Shown: piece after piece, positions 15,817 through 23,337 of the stretch | Layout of the letters: each line of letters starts with the position of its first letter | Numbering within the stretch: the stretch's first letter is position 1 | Assembly (NCBI RefSeq): GCF_900142375.1 | Contig: NZ_FRAR01000004.1 | Span: forward strand, 124,001 to 188,000 | Direction of reading: 5' to 3' | Source: Desulforamulus aeronauticus DSM 10349 | GTDB lineage: Bacteria; Bacillota; Desulfotomaculia; Desulfotomaculales; Desulfotomaculaceae | DNA length: 64,000 nucleotides | Notes under the pieces: generated by a model | Database searches by the model: none | What the model was told of the DNA's origin: nothing | The model's input: the letters and a program-made list of their open reading frames with translations, nothing else | Position numbers and translations under genes: made by a program

Positions 15817-18188
15817 AACTTCCTCCTTATCTTTGCTGATAGTTGGTTAAACAAATTACCGATTCTACCTGGTTCAGTTGGCATGGCAGTTAAATCAGGT
15901 ATGACCAAATCTAAGTGCAATGCCGGCAGTTGGTGTTCATCTAACAGTTCTGCTTGCAATTTTAATTCAATGTTTTTGTAGTTCGTAGGGGTGAAGATCG
16001 CAATATCCAGCCCCACAATATTTAAAAAAGCAATCATGATAGCGTCTTCCGTACTAAAGACCTCTTTCGTGCTGTCATAAATAACCAATTTAGGCACCGT
16101 TTTGGGGTAATCAAAGGTTTCCATCAGCCGTAGGATCTTTTCATCCATCGTCAGCACGGTCATTAGAATTTTTAACGGCAGTTCTTTGTCTGTGGCACCA
16201 ATGAACGGATTGATTTTAATCAGTTCCTGTATTTTGTTGATGATAAAATCCTGTAACGAATTTCTTAAATAGGCAAGCTGATAAAAATTACTTTGCATCA
16301 GTTTTTCCTTATTTAACAGGCCGTCGCTGTTGAATAAAAAGGCAGATGCATATAAATCCCGCTTACTATAGTTTATCTTGGTAAAGGGCACCTGGGTGAT
16401 CACATGCGTGTTGGGGGCACCGGTGAGTAGTTTATAATCTTGCCAATACAGGGATATGTCCTCATGGGTGCCGCTAACCTTGGCAAAGAGGTTCGGTACA
16501 TACACGGTACCGTTAACCACTTTAAATTCCGGCCGAATGCGAGCCTCTTCCGACCATAAAATTTTTAGTTCATCATAGGTGGTACGTAAGGTTACCGGCT
16601 GGGTTTGGTACTCTTCAAACTGCCAAGGTTTAAATAAGCCTGTATCTTCGCTGTAAATCATCTGCTGAATTTCCTGGGCAGCATTGTAAGCCACAGTGGC
16701 CTTGCGCACTGCCCGCTCCACTAGCGGGAAGGGCTCCAATATTGCACTGTTTGGCTGTTCAATTAGCTTGGTATGTTGCTCTGCGGGATCAATTTCTTTA
16801 AAGATGTCATCCTTTTGGTGTTCGGTATTGACATATAACACGTCACAGCCGATTTTGGAGAAGTAAATTAATAAATAAACCTCATGTTGTTTAATGTTGC
16901 CATAATATAACACCTTGGGACTGTCCTGAAAAGTAGAGCTTGTATATAAAGCCTTGAAGTACATATTGATCCAGCCAATTAATTTTAAAGCAAAGTTCTC
17001 TAACTTAGCCGGATGATTGTTAGACCCTTGGTTAATGAACAAGGCCATGGTTTCCTGAAAAGCCATCTTAATCGTGTTATTCAACAACTTGTTGTTAGTG
17101 GTTGGCAAAATATTTGCCTGTACCATTCGGTTAATCAACAAATCTTGCCCATTGGTCTGCTGAAGTTTGACTTTATAGCGGTCAATGTCAGTATTGTTCG
17201 GCATTGGCACCTGATCTATCAAATGAACAAATCCGCAGGCCCGATTGGTTAAGGTTTTCGCCAGGTGATAAAGGGTATTGTAATATTCGTCTATTGCCAC
17301 ACTGCTGGTATCCTGCAAGCCAATGTGCCGGTAAAAATAAATGGGCAGAATGGGTGGGTTACCCAGGTAGCCGCTTCTTTTATGCAATGGCAGCAAAATA
17401 TCCTGCCAAATATTGGTGCAGTTTTTCAGTTTTATCACCGCACTATGGCCGGAGATGACGGGCTTTGGGGCCAATTCCGGTGCTGCTGCTTTAATGGGGC
17501 ATTCAACCAATTTGGTTTTAATACGGCCTTCTACCCGTTGGGAAAACCGGTCGCTGCAGTCTACCCTTTGATAGGTGGCATCACTGTGGGGGTTAATATA
17601 TAATACATCACAGCCCATTTGCGACAACAAAATTAAAAAGTAAACAGAGTGTTTTTTTATGTCCCCATAATACAACACTTTGGGATTCCAGTTGGCATTA
17701 TTTTGCTCTAAAGACGGGATATAACGATACGTCCATAGCATAATTTTAGAGACAAAGTTTTTAACCATGCCTTGGTTGGCCTCAGGTTCGTTTTTTATAT
17801 ATAATTCCAAAATGGTTTGCAAATTGTTTTTTATTTGGTTGTTGGTGGCAGGGAATAGTTTAGCTTGGTCTAGACAGTCACAAATAACCCTTGGCTGAAT
17901 GCTTTTGAGATCGGCCAGGGCTTGGGCTATTTTATCAGTCAGAATTTTGTTAAAAGGGATTGGGATGTTGCTACTAAAATAAAGATAAAGATCACCCAGC
18001 TTAGTCAACTGCTGATGCAGCAGTGCAACCTTTTTCAAAAATTCTGCTTGATCGTCAAAACCGATTAAGCGGTAAAAATAAGCACCTTGTTCCCCATGGG
18101 CCCGTTCTTGCAGAGGCAAAAGTATCTTACAAAAAATATCGTTAGCCTGTACCAAAGTAGGTTTGTTAGATCTACTAATTTTCATCAA
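15810..18188 (-). CDS. YceG-like protein with duplicated N-terminal domain
   Basis: This 792-residue protein resembles Bacillus YceG, called a putative component of a biosynthetic module linked to Ter/TelA stress systems. Two related halves are visible: residues about 15-255 (FCKILLPLQERAHGEQGAYF, later KVLYYGDIKKHSVYFLILLS and GCDVLYINPHSD) and about 270-510 (WQDILLPLHKRSGYLG, later KVLYYGNIKQHEVYLLIYFS and GCDVLYVNTEHQ). A single C-terminal part follows (about 510-792). As I recall, B. subtilis YceG is only about 537 residues, so this copy carries one extra N-terminal unit. It is upstream of and overlaps telA. Function is unknown; a role in cell-envelope or metal-ion stress is inferred from the family. 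Confidence 0.8.
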   Translation of the reverse strand: MMKISRSNKPTLVQANDIFCKILLPLQERAHGEQGAYFYRLIGFDDQAEFLKKVALLHQQLTKLGDLYLYFSSNIPIPFNKILTDKIAQALADLKSIQPRVICDCLDQAKLFPATNNQIKNNLQTILELYIKNEPEANQGMVKNFVSKIMLWTYRYIPSLEQNNANWNPKVLYYGDIKKHSVYFLILLSQMGCDVLYINPHSDATYQRVDCSDRFSQRVEGRIKTKLVECPIKAAAPELAPKPVISGHSAVIKLKNCTNIWQDILLPLHKRSGYLGNPPILPIYFYRHIGLQDTSSVAIDEYYNTLYHLAKTLTNRACGFVHLIDQVPMPNNTDIDRYKVKLQQTNGQDLLINRMVQANILPTTNNKLLNNTIKMAFQETMALFINQGSNNHPAKLENFALKLIGWINMYFKALYTSSTFQDSPKVLYYGNIKQHEVYLLIYFSKIGCDVLYVNTEHQKDDIFKEIDPAEQHTKLIEQPNSAILEPFPLVERAVRKATVAYNAAQEIQQMIYSEDTGLFKPWQFEEYQTQPVTLRTTYDELKILWSEEARIRPEFKVVNGTVYVPNLFAKVSGTHEDISLYWQDYKLLTGAPNTHVITQVPFTKINYSKRDLYASAFLFNSDGLLNKEKLMQSNFYQLAYLRNSLQDFIINKIQELIKINPFIGATDKELPLKILMTVLTMDEKILRLMETFDYPKTVPKLVIYDSTKEVFSTEDAIMIAFLNIVGLDIAIFTPTNYKNIELKLQAELLDEHQLPALHLDLVIPDLTAMPTEPGRIGNLFNQLSAKIRRKFC

Positions 18189-18294
18189 GAAACGACCCTT
18201 TCCTCCACGTTATACCTTAATTATAAAGGCTATTGCTAATTTTGAGAACCTTATGGGGCTAAAAAGTCCTTGGCAGCAATTTATGATCACCCAA

Positions 18295-18323
18295 AAAAGA
18301 AACCTGTGGTAGAAAACCACAGG
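18295..18323 (-). terminator. Rho-independent terminator after the aldehyde dehydrogenase gene
   Basis: CCTGTGGT and ACCACAGG form the stem; on the minus strand it is followed by TTTCTTTTTT, a clear U-tract, 29 bp after the stop. Confidence 0.85.
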
Positions 18324-18351
18324 CATAACCACCCACCGGTGATATGATAGC

Positions 18352-19773
18352 TTACATTTTTAAAACCACAAGTTTCTCCTTGGTCATTTCTTCGATGACA
18401 TAGCGGGGACCTTCTTTGCCGATACCGCTTTGCTTCCAGCCTCCATAGGGCATGAGATCCGCCCGAAAGGTAGAAACATCATTAATGATTACTCCGCCGG
18501 CTTCCAACTCCTCGGCACAACGGGTAGCGAGAGGCAGGGAATTTGTAAAGACGGCTGACTGCAGACCGTAGCGTGAATCATTGGCTAAGGCAATGGCCTC
18601 ATCAATGGTATCGTAGGGCACAATGGTAAAGACCGGAGCAAAGACTTCCTGACAACTGCATTTCATTTGGGGTTTAACTTGGGTCAAGATGGTCGGTTCT
18701 AAAAATGGACCCCGGCGGCGCCCTCCTGCCAATAGTTTAGCCCCGGCGGCAACGGCCTCCTGAACCCATGTCTCAGCCCGGATGGCCTCCTGTTCGCTAA
18801 TCATGGGGCCAATATCAGTAGCTGGATCTAAAGGATTACCAATTTTCAAGGTTTGGGCCAGGGCAGCCGCTTGCTTGCAGAATTCATCGTAAATAGGAGC
18901 ATGAACATAAACCCGTTGTACCGAAATACACAGCTGACCAGCATTGGCAAAGGCGGCTCGTGTGCAGGCCAGAGCGGCTGCTTCTAAATCGGCATCGCTA
19001 TGAACCAGGGTAGGTGAGTTGCCTCCCAGTTCTAAAGAAATAGGTCTAAAGCCCACCGTATTTTTTAGCTTCATACCCACCTCTGCGCTGCCGGTAAAGC
19101 TATAAAAATCAATTCGTTCATCCTTGGCCAATGCCTCACCCACCACCGAACCAGCACCCATGACCATGTTTAGGTAACCGCTAGGCAGTCCGGCGTCCTG
19201 CATAATTTCACAGATTTTTGCTCCGATAATGGGGGTTGCACTGGCTGGTTTGTACACAACAGCATTGCCGGCCGCAATGGCCGGACCAATTTTATGGCAG
19301 GTTAGATTGGCTGGCACATTAAAGGGTGTAATGGCACAAACAACCCCCCGAGGGAATCGCTTGGTCCAAGCCTGTCGATTTTCATTGCCGGGGGAACCAT
19401 CAATAGGTACGATTTCTCCATGGATACGCTTACTTTCCTCCGCCGAAAGCAGCATGGTTTGCACCGCCCGGGCTACTTCTACCTTTGCTTCTTTCAGTGT
19501 TTTACCCACTTCCCAGCTGAGGGTGAAAGCTAGGTCATCCTGTCTTGCCGCTATTAATTCGCTGGCTCTCTTTAATATCTCATAACGAAGATAGGGAGCT
19601 AACTTTTTACTCTGAAAAGCGTTCCGAGCAGCAGCAATAGCTGCATCCACTTCCTGTGCCCCGGCAACATAATATTCTGCCAGTGTTTCTCCCGTGGCCT
19701 TGTTTAAAACCTGTTCCTTTTGATTGGTAGTTACCCACTCACCGTTAATAAATAATCGTACTTCAGCAACCAT
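18352..19773 (-). CDS. NAD(P)+-dependent aldehyde dehydrogenase family protein
   Basis: This 473-residue enzyme oxidises an aldehyde to the acid (or acts on a phosphorylated aldehyde). The ALDH landmarks are all present: TPFNVPANLTCHKIGPAIAA, the nucleotide loop FTGSAEVG, the general base Glu in SLELGGNSP, and the nucleophile Cys in NAGQLCISVQR. The start ATG follows GGAGA. It stands alone between terminators, with korC 210 bp upstream. Resemblance is to the lactaldehyde/non-phosphorylating glyceraldehyde-3-phosphate dehydrogenase branch; the exact substrate is uncertain. In this neighbourhood (AOR, KOR, amine dehydrogenase) an amino-acid-derived aldehyde is plausible. Confidence 0.9.
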   Translation of the reverse strand: MVAEVRLFINGEWVTTNQKEQVLNKATGETLAEYYVAGAQEVDAAIAAARNAFQSKKLAPYLRYEILKRASELIAARQDDLAFTLSWEVGKTLKEAKVEVARAVQTMLLSAEESKRIHGEIVPIDGSPGNENRQAWTKRFPRGVVCAITPFNVPANLTCHKIGPAIAAGNAVVYKPASATPIIGAKICEIMQDAGLPSGYLNMVMGAGSVVGEALAKDERIDFYSFTGSAEVGMKLKNTVGFRPISLELGGNSPTLVHSDADLEAAALACTRAAFANAGQLCISVQRVYVHAPIYDEFCKQAAALAQTLKIGNPLDPATDIGPMISEQEAIRAETWVQEAVAAGAKLLAGGRRRGPFLEPTILTQVKPQMKCSCQEVFAPVFTIVPYDTIDEAIALANDSRYGLQSAVFTNSLPLATRCAEELEAGGVIINDVSTFRADLMPYGGWKQSGIGKEGPRYVIEEMTKEKLVVLKM

Positions 19774-19893
19774 TTTGTATAACTTCTCCTTTTAAGATAA
19801 ATAGTAGTTTCTTTGGCCTCTGGGGAAATTGTATCACCTTTCCTGGGTTTGAAACAATATGCCTGTCCTGCGCTTCATGATCTCACAGTAATA

Positions 19894-19932
19894 ACAGCAA
19901 GCGCACAGGAATTCGTCCTGTGCGCTTGCTGT
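19894..19932 (-). terminator. Long hairpin after korC
   Basis: ACAGCAAGCGCACAGGA pairs with TCCTGTGCGCTTGCTGT, a perfect 17-bp stem with a 5-nt loop, about 50 bp after korC. It is stable but lacks a strong U-run, so termination or mRNA end protection are both possible. Confidence 0.65.
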
Positions 19933-19982
19933 TTCCGTATTCAGTTGGCGTTCTTAAATTGTCCCTATGATACTTTTCTAGA

Positions 19983-20546
19983 TTAATTTTCTCCAACCAC
20001 AGCACTAAGGGCTTGCTCGGCCAAGCCGAAGCCTAATTCCAGTGCTTTGCGGTTCATATCTTCTGTACCCTTAGGCACCCGGCGCAGCAGAGCCGTTGTC
20101 ACCGATTCTTTACTAACCATATTAGATAGCGCCGACAAAGCTCCCAGGGCCACTACATTGGCCACCAGTTCCCGGCCCACCTGTTTACGGGCTGTTTCGG
20201 TGATAGGTAACGAGTACACTCTGGCTTTACTCGGTGGCACATGGTTTACCAAGCCGGAGTCCACGATGGCCAGCCCGTTTTCTTTGCAGCCAGTCATGTA
20301 TTTTAGCACAGACTCCTGGTTTAAACCCAAAAATACATCCGGTCGTTCTACCTTGGGATAATCAATTTCCTCCGGGCTGATGATCACTTCTGCTTTACTG
20401 GCGCCACCCCGGGCAGCGGGCCCGTAGGACTGCGTTTGTACCACATTTTGCCCATCAATAATGGCTGCTTCTGCCAAAATAATTCCAGCGAGAATAAGTC
20501 CTTGACCGCCGGAACCACTTAGTCTTACTTCCCATGTTCCTGGCAT
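19983..20546 (-). CDS. korC: 2-oxoacid:ferredoxin oxidoreductase, gamma subunit
   Basis: This 187-residue protein is the gamma subunit (domain III) of a four-subunit 2-oxoacid:ferredoxin oxidoreductase. It begins EVRLSGSGGQGLILAGIILA and contains QSYGPAARGGASKAEVIIS, the family hallmarks, and PDVFLGLNQESVLKYM. Its ATG follows GGGAGG. It is last in korD-korA-korB-korC, but separated from korB by 112 bp that hold a repeat element (20577-20677), so its expression could be tuned separately. Confidence 0.92.
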   Translation of the reverse strand: MPGTWEVRLSGSGGQGLILAGIILAEAAIIDGQNVVQTQSYGPAARGGASKAEVIISPEEIDYPKVERPDVFLGLNQESVLKYMTGCKENGLAIVDSGLVNHVPPSKARVYSLPITETARKQVGRELVANVVALGALSALSNMVSKESVTTALLRRVPKGTEDMNRKALELGFGLAEQALSAVVGEN

Positions 20547-20576
20547 AATCCTTACCTCCCCCGCGCAATTTTTCTC

Positions 20577-20677
20577 GGCATATCAAGAAGTATAAAACCT
20601 TCCAATATGCAGAGGGTGTTAACGCTAAAGGCTCTCGTACCCGTGTTAGGGTATGGCGTTAACCAAGTTTTTCTAAT
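20577..20677. repeat. Intergenic repeat element, copy A (korB-korC)
   Basis: This about 101-bp element starts with GGCATATCAAGAAGTATAAA and ends with AACCAAGTTTTTCTAAT. A second element at 31049-31177 has the same ends in the same order. Inside is an inverted repeat (GTTAACGC at 20618, GCGTTAAC at 20656). Its right end overlaps the last codons and the stop of korB. Confidence 0.55.
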
Positions 20678-21468
20678 AGTTTCTGGTACTCTGTCGTATA
20701 CTCTGGTGCCTCGGTTTTATGCAACACACCAATAATGAATTTATCCGCCCGTTCTTCGGGGTTTAAATTTTCATATCGCATAGCCGAAATACCATGATCT
20801 CGCTGCCATTTTAACATATCTGCCGGAGTTCCCATTTTATTCTGCCGACCAAAGGACGTTGGGCAGTGTGTGATCACTTCTATAAGCGAAAAGCCTTTGT
20901 TTTTATGGCCTTCAATAATGAGGTCTGTTAATTGTTTGGTATGGTAGGTAGTAGTTCTAGCCACAAAGGTAGCTCCTGCAGCAATCGCTAATTCAGTTAA
21001 GTTAAAAGGACGTTCCAGGTTGCCGTAGGGAGAAGTGGTAGCTCGGCAGGAGTTGGGGGTCATCGGTGAATACTGACCACCGGTCATCCCATAAATGTTA
21101 TTATTAAATACTATGGTGGTAAGGTTAATATTGCGACGGGCAGCATGAATAAAATGGTTGCCGCCAATGGCCGTACAATCTCCGTCACCGGTGAGAACAA
21201 AAACATTTAGCTCCGGTTTGGCAAATTTAACCCCCGTGGCAAAGGCCAGCGCCCGACCGTGGGTAGTATGCAACGTATCAAAATCCAGATAACCTGAAGC
21301 CCTCGCGGCACAGCCAATACCGGAAACCATTGTCGTACGATCCTGATCCAGACATAATTTATCGATAGCCTTTACCAGACTGTGTAGTATAATGCCGTTA
21401 CCACAGCCGGGGCACCACATATGGGGTAACTTTTCCAGCCGAAAATATTGTTCAATTTCCGGGAGCAT
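20659..21468 (-). CDS. korB: 2-oxoacid:ferredoxin oxidoreductase, beta (TPP-binding) subunit
   Basis: The beta subunit binds thiamine diphosphate and a [4Fe-4S] cluster. It shows WCPGCGNGIILHSL, the TPP motif VLTGDGDCTAIGGNHFIHA and NNIYGMTGGQYSPMTPN, which match short KorB/VorB-type subunits of about 270 residues. The ATG at 21468 is nine bases from GGGAGG; an ATG at 21474 is closer to that site and less likely. It overlaps the end of korA. The final residues KLLEKLG are encoded by the right end of the repeat element at 20577-20677. Confidence 0.94.
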   Translation of the reverse strand: MLPEIEQYFRLEKLPHMWCPGCGNGIILHSLVKAIDKLCLDQDRTTMVSGIGCAARASGYLDFDTLHTTHGRALAFATGVKFAKPELNVFVLTGDGDCTAIGGNHFIHAARRNINLTTIVFNNNIYGMTGGQYSPMTPNSCRATTSPYGNLERPFNLTELAIAAGATFVARTTTYHTKQLTDLIIEGHKNKGFSLIEVITHCPTSFGRQNKMGTPADMLKWQRDHGISAMRYENLNPEERADKFIIGVLHKTEAPEYTTEYQKLLEKLG

Positions 21469-22603
21469 GTTCATACACCTCCCTGATTTTAGTTAAAATA
21501 ACATCCGGTTGGGTTAATTCTCCGTTACTTTGTAGGCAGCTATGTACCTCTGAGCGCCCTGCAGCGACCCGCTGAACCTCCAAAAGCAGTTGACCATAAT
21601 TCATTTCTGCTACCAACAGTTTCTTACCGCTGGCGGCCAATTCTCCGATGGCTGCCTCTGGGAAAGGCCAAATGGTCTGGGGACGGAAAATACCAACTTT
21701 ACGGCCTTCCTGACGGGCTAGCTTAACCGCCCTACTAACAGCCCGGGCAGTTCCTCCGTAGGCAATAACCACTAAATCTGCATCCTCTGTCTCTTCACTG
21801 GTATAGGTGATAATTTCATCCAAGTGCTGATTGATTTTCTCATGTAAACGCTTTAATTGCCAATCGATAATTTCCGGTTTCTCAGTGGCAAAACCACTCT
21901 CATCGTGGAATAGCCCCGTAACATGATAACGATAACCCTCACCAAAACAGGCCATAGGTGGTGTCTTGTCGCCATCAGCTTTGTAGGGATAATAATTCTC
22001 CCGGCTGCATGTGGGCTTAACCCGGTTTACCACGGGAAATTCACCGGGCTGCGGTAAAGTTACCTTCTCCCGCATATGACCAACCACTTCATCCATTAAG
22101 AGAATGACGGGAACTCTAAATTGTTCTGCTAAATTGAAGGCCCTTACGGTTAGCTCGAAGGCTTCCCGGACCGAAGAGGGAGTGAGGGCAATAATGGGAT
22201 GATCTCCATGGGTACCCCAGCGAGCCTGCATAACATCTCCCTGAGCCGGGGCGGTAGCCACACCGGTACTGGGGCCAAGACGCTGCACATTAGCAATGAC
22301 GCAAGGTATTTCCGCCATACAGGCGTAGCCAATGTTCTCTTGCTTTAAAGAAAAACCTGGGCCACTGGTAGCGGTCATTACTTTGGCACCGGTGAGTGAC
22401 CCACCAATGATCGCCGCCATACTGGCAATTTCATCTTCCATTTGGAGAAACTTACCCCCCACCTGAGGTAATCTTCTAGCCAAAATTTCAGCGATTTCGG
22501 TGGAAGGTGTAATGGGATAACCAGCATAAAAACGCATTCCGGCGTAAATGGCTCCCTCGGCACAGGCTTCATTTCCCTGTATCAGACGTGGTTCTGTACT
22601 CAT
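21452..22603 (-). CDS. korA: 2-oxoacid:ferredoxin oxidoreductase, alpha subunit
   Basis: This is the alpha subunit (domains I and II) of the 2-oxoacid:ferredoxin oxidoreductase, about 383 residues from the ATG at 22603 (MSTEPRLIQGNEACAEGAIY), which follows GGAGGTGG and overlaps the korD stop as ATGA. Landmarks are RFYAGYPITPSTEIAE, MEDEIASMAAIIGGSLTGAK and TATSGPGFSLKQENIGYA. The complex turns a 2-oxo acid plus CoA into acyl-CoA, CO2 and reduced ferredoxin. 2-Oxoglutarate or branched-chain 2-oxo acids are both possible; the second fits the adjoining transporter genes. Confidence 0.93.
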   Translation of the reverse strand: MSTEPRLIQGNEACAEGAIYAGMRFYAGYPITPSTEIAEILARRLPQVGGKFLQMEDEIASMAAIIGGSLTGAKVMTATSGPGFSLKQENIGYACMAEIPCVIANVQRLGPSTGVATAPAQGDVMQARWGTHGDHPIIALTPSSVREAFELTVRAFNLAEQFRVPVILLMDEVVGHMREKVTLPQPGEFPVVNRVKPTCSRENYYPYKADGDKTPPMACFGEGYRYHVTGLFHDESGFATEKPEIIDWQLKRLHEKINQHLDEIITYTSEETEDADLVVIAYGGTARAVSRAVKLARQEGRKVGIFRPQTIWPFPEAAIGELAASGKKLLVAEMNYGQLLLEVQRVAAGRSEVHSCLQSNGELTQPDVILTKIREVYEHAPGN

Positions 22604-22827
22604 GCTTCTTCCACCTCCAAAGTGATGGCATAATCCGGGCAGAAGTTTTCGCAAATTCCACAACTCACGCACTTTTCCGGTTGAGCCACCTCTACCCTGT
22701 TGCCTTCTCCGAAGGCTAACACGGTCTTATTACAGAAGGCGATACAGATACCGCACTTTTTACACCAGGCCTGATTAACGACAACCTTTGTCTGTGGCAG
22801 TTTTGGAACCGATGAGAGTTCTGTCAC
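22600..22827 (-). CDS. korD: 2-oxoacid:ferredoxin oxidoreductase, delta (2[4Fe-4S] ferredoxin) subunit
   Basis: This 75-residue ferredoxin has CKKCGICIAFCNK and CVSCGICENFCPD, two four-cysteine motifs. I choose the GTG at 22827, seven bases after GGGGAG; a TTG at 22845 is in frame but has no ribosome site. It carries electrons from the catalytic subunits and is translationally coupled to korA. Confidence 0.92.
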   Translation of the reverse strand: MTELSSVPKLPQTKVVVNQAWCKKCGICIAFCNKTVLAFGEGNRVEVAQPEKCVSCGICENFCPDYAITLEVEEA

Positions 22828-22910
22828 ACTTTCACTCCCCGTCAAGGGGTTACCCCCTAAAATTTGTCAAAAAAGACGAATTTATTCTAACTATTTAGAT
22901 AATTAAGAAT

Positions 22911-22939
22911 AGATTAACTCCTACTTTATGTTACGTCAA
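22911..22939 (-). promoter_or_regulatory. Putative sigma-A promoter of korDABC
   Basis: On the minus strand TTGACG (22934-22939) and TAATCT (22911-22916) are 17 bases apart, about 85 bp before korD. The -35 lies in an 11-bp word CGTCAAGGGGT (plus strand) that recurs exactly at 22840 beside the korD start. Confidence 0.5.
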
Positions 22940-22982
22940 GGGGTAAAGATGCCTTCAACTTTTTGACTTAAAGCAAAGGTCC

Positions 22983-23216
22983 TTACCCCCCGGCCAATGG
23001 AGAAATCAACACTATCTCTTCCCCGTCCTGAGGAGTGTAGGATAAGTCTCGACGCTGTCCATTGACCACTACGGTCATGACCAGCTCCGAGTTTACTTTT
23101 ATTTGCCGCAATATTTCTTGAACTGTAGAAGGTGCCGTCAAAAACACCGGGAGTATTCCTTTGCCAGCGGGGAAGTATTCGGTGAGCAAACCTGTGACTC
23201 GTATGGTAATTTGCAA
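22983..23216 (-). CDS. MoaD/ThiS-family sulfur carrier protein
   Basis: This small beta-grasp protein ends in the Gly-Gly tail (ISPLAGG) that is thiocarboxylated to donate sulfur. Such genes typically follow tungsten AOR genes and help build the pterin dithiolene cofactor. I take the TTG at 23216, which follows GAGGGAGGG; an ATG at 23264 would add 16 unusual residues, several encoded by a palindromic repeat. The product is 77 residues. It is third in the ferredoxin-AOR-MoaD operon. Confidence 0.88.
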   Translation of the reverse strand: MQITIRVTGLLTEYFPAGKGILPVFLTAPSTVQEILRQIKVNSELVMTVVVNGQRRDLSYTPQDGEEIVLISPLAGG

Positions 23217-23243
23217 AGTAATTCCCTCCCTCTTGCAACAGTC

Positions 23244-23275
23244 TGTAGGGGCCGATGTGGGCATCGACCCCTACA
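23244..23275. repeat. GTAGGGG palindromic intergenic repeat
   Basis: TGTAGGGG-C-CGATG pairs with CATCG-A-CCCCTACA around TGGG. Palindromes of this GTAGGGGC type occur widely between genes in clostridial and Peptococcaceae genomes (general knowledge). Here it lies between the AOR and moaD-like genes and may act as a processing or stabilising hairpin. Confidence 0.6.
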
Positions 23276-23337
23276 AAATCTGCGCATTTTGTAGGTTCAT
23301 GCGTTGATCACTTTCTGATGGAGGCAAATCCAGTTTC

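Noticed and set aside
20577-20658. Riboswitch or leader RNA between korB and korC
   Set aside because: No known riboswitch core was recognised, and the conserved ends with another locus fit a repeat element better.
22983-23264. Longer MoaD-like protein from the ATG at 23264
   Set aside because: The extra 16 residues do not look like the family, part of them is encoded by a palindromic repeat, and the TTG at 23216 has a much better ribosome site.
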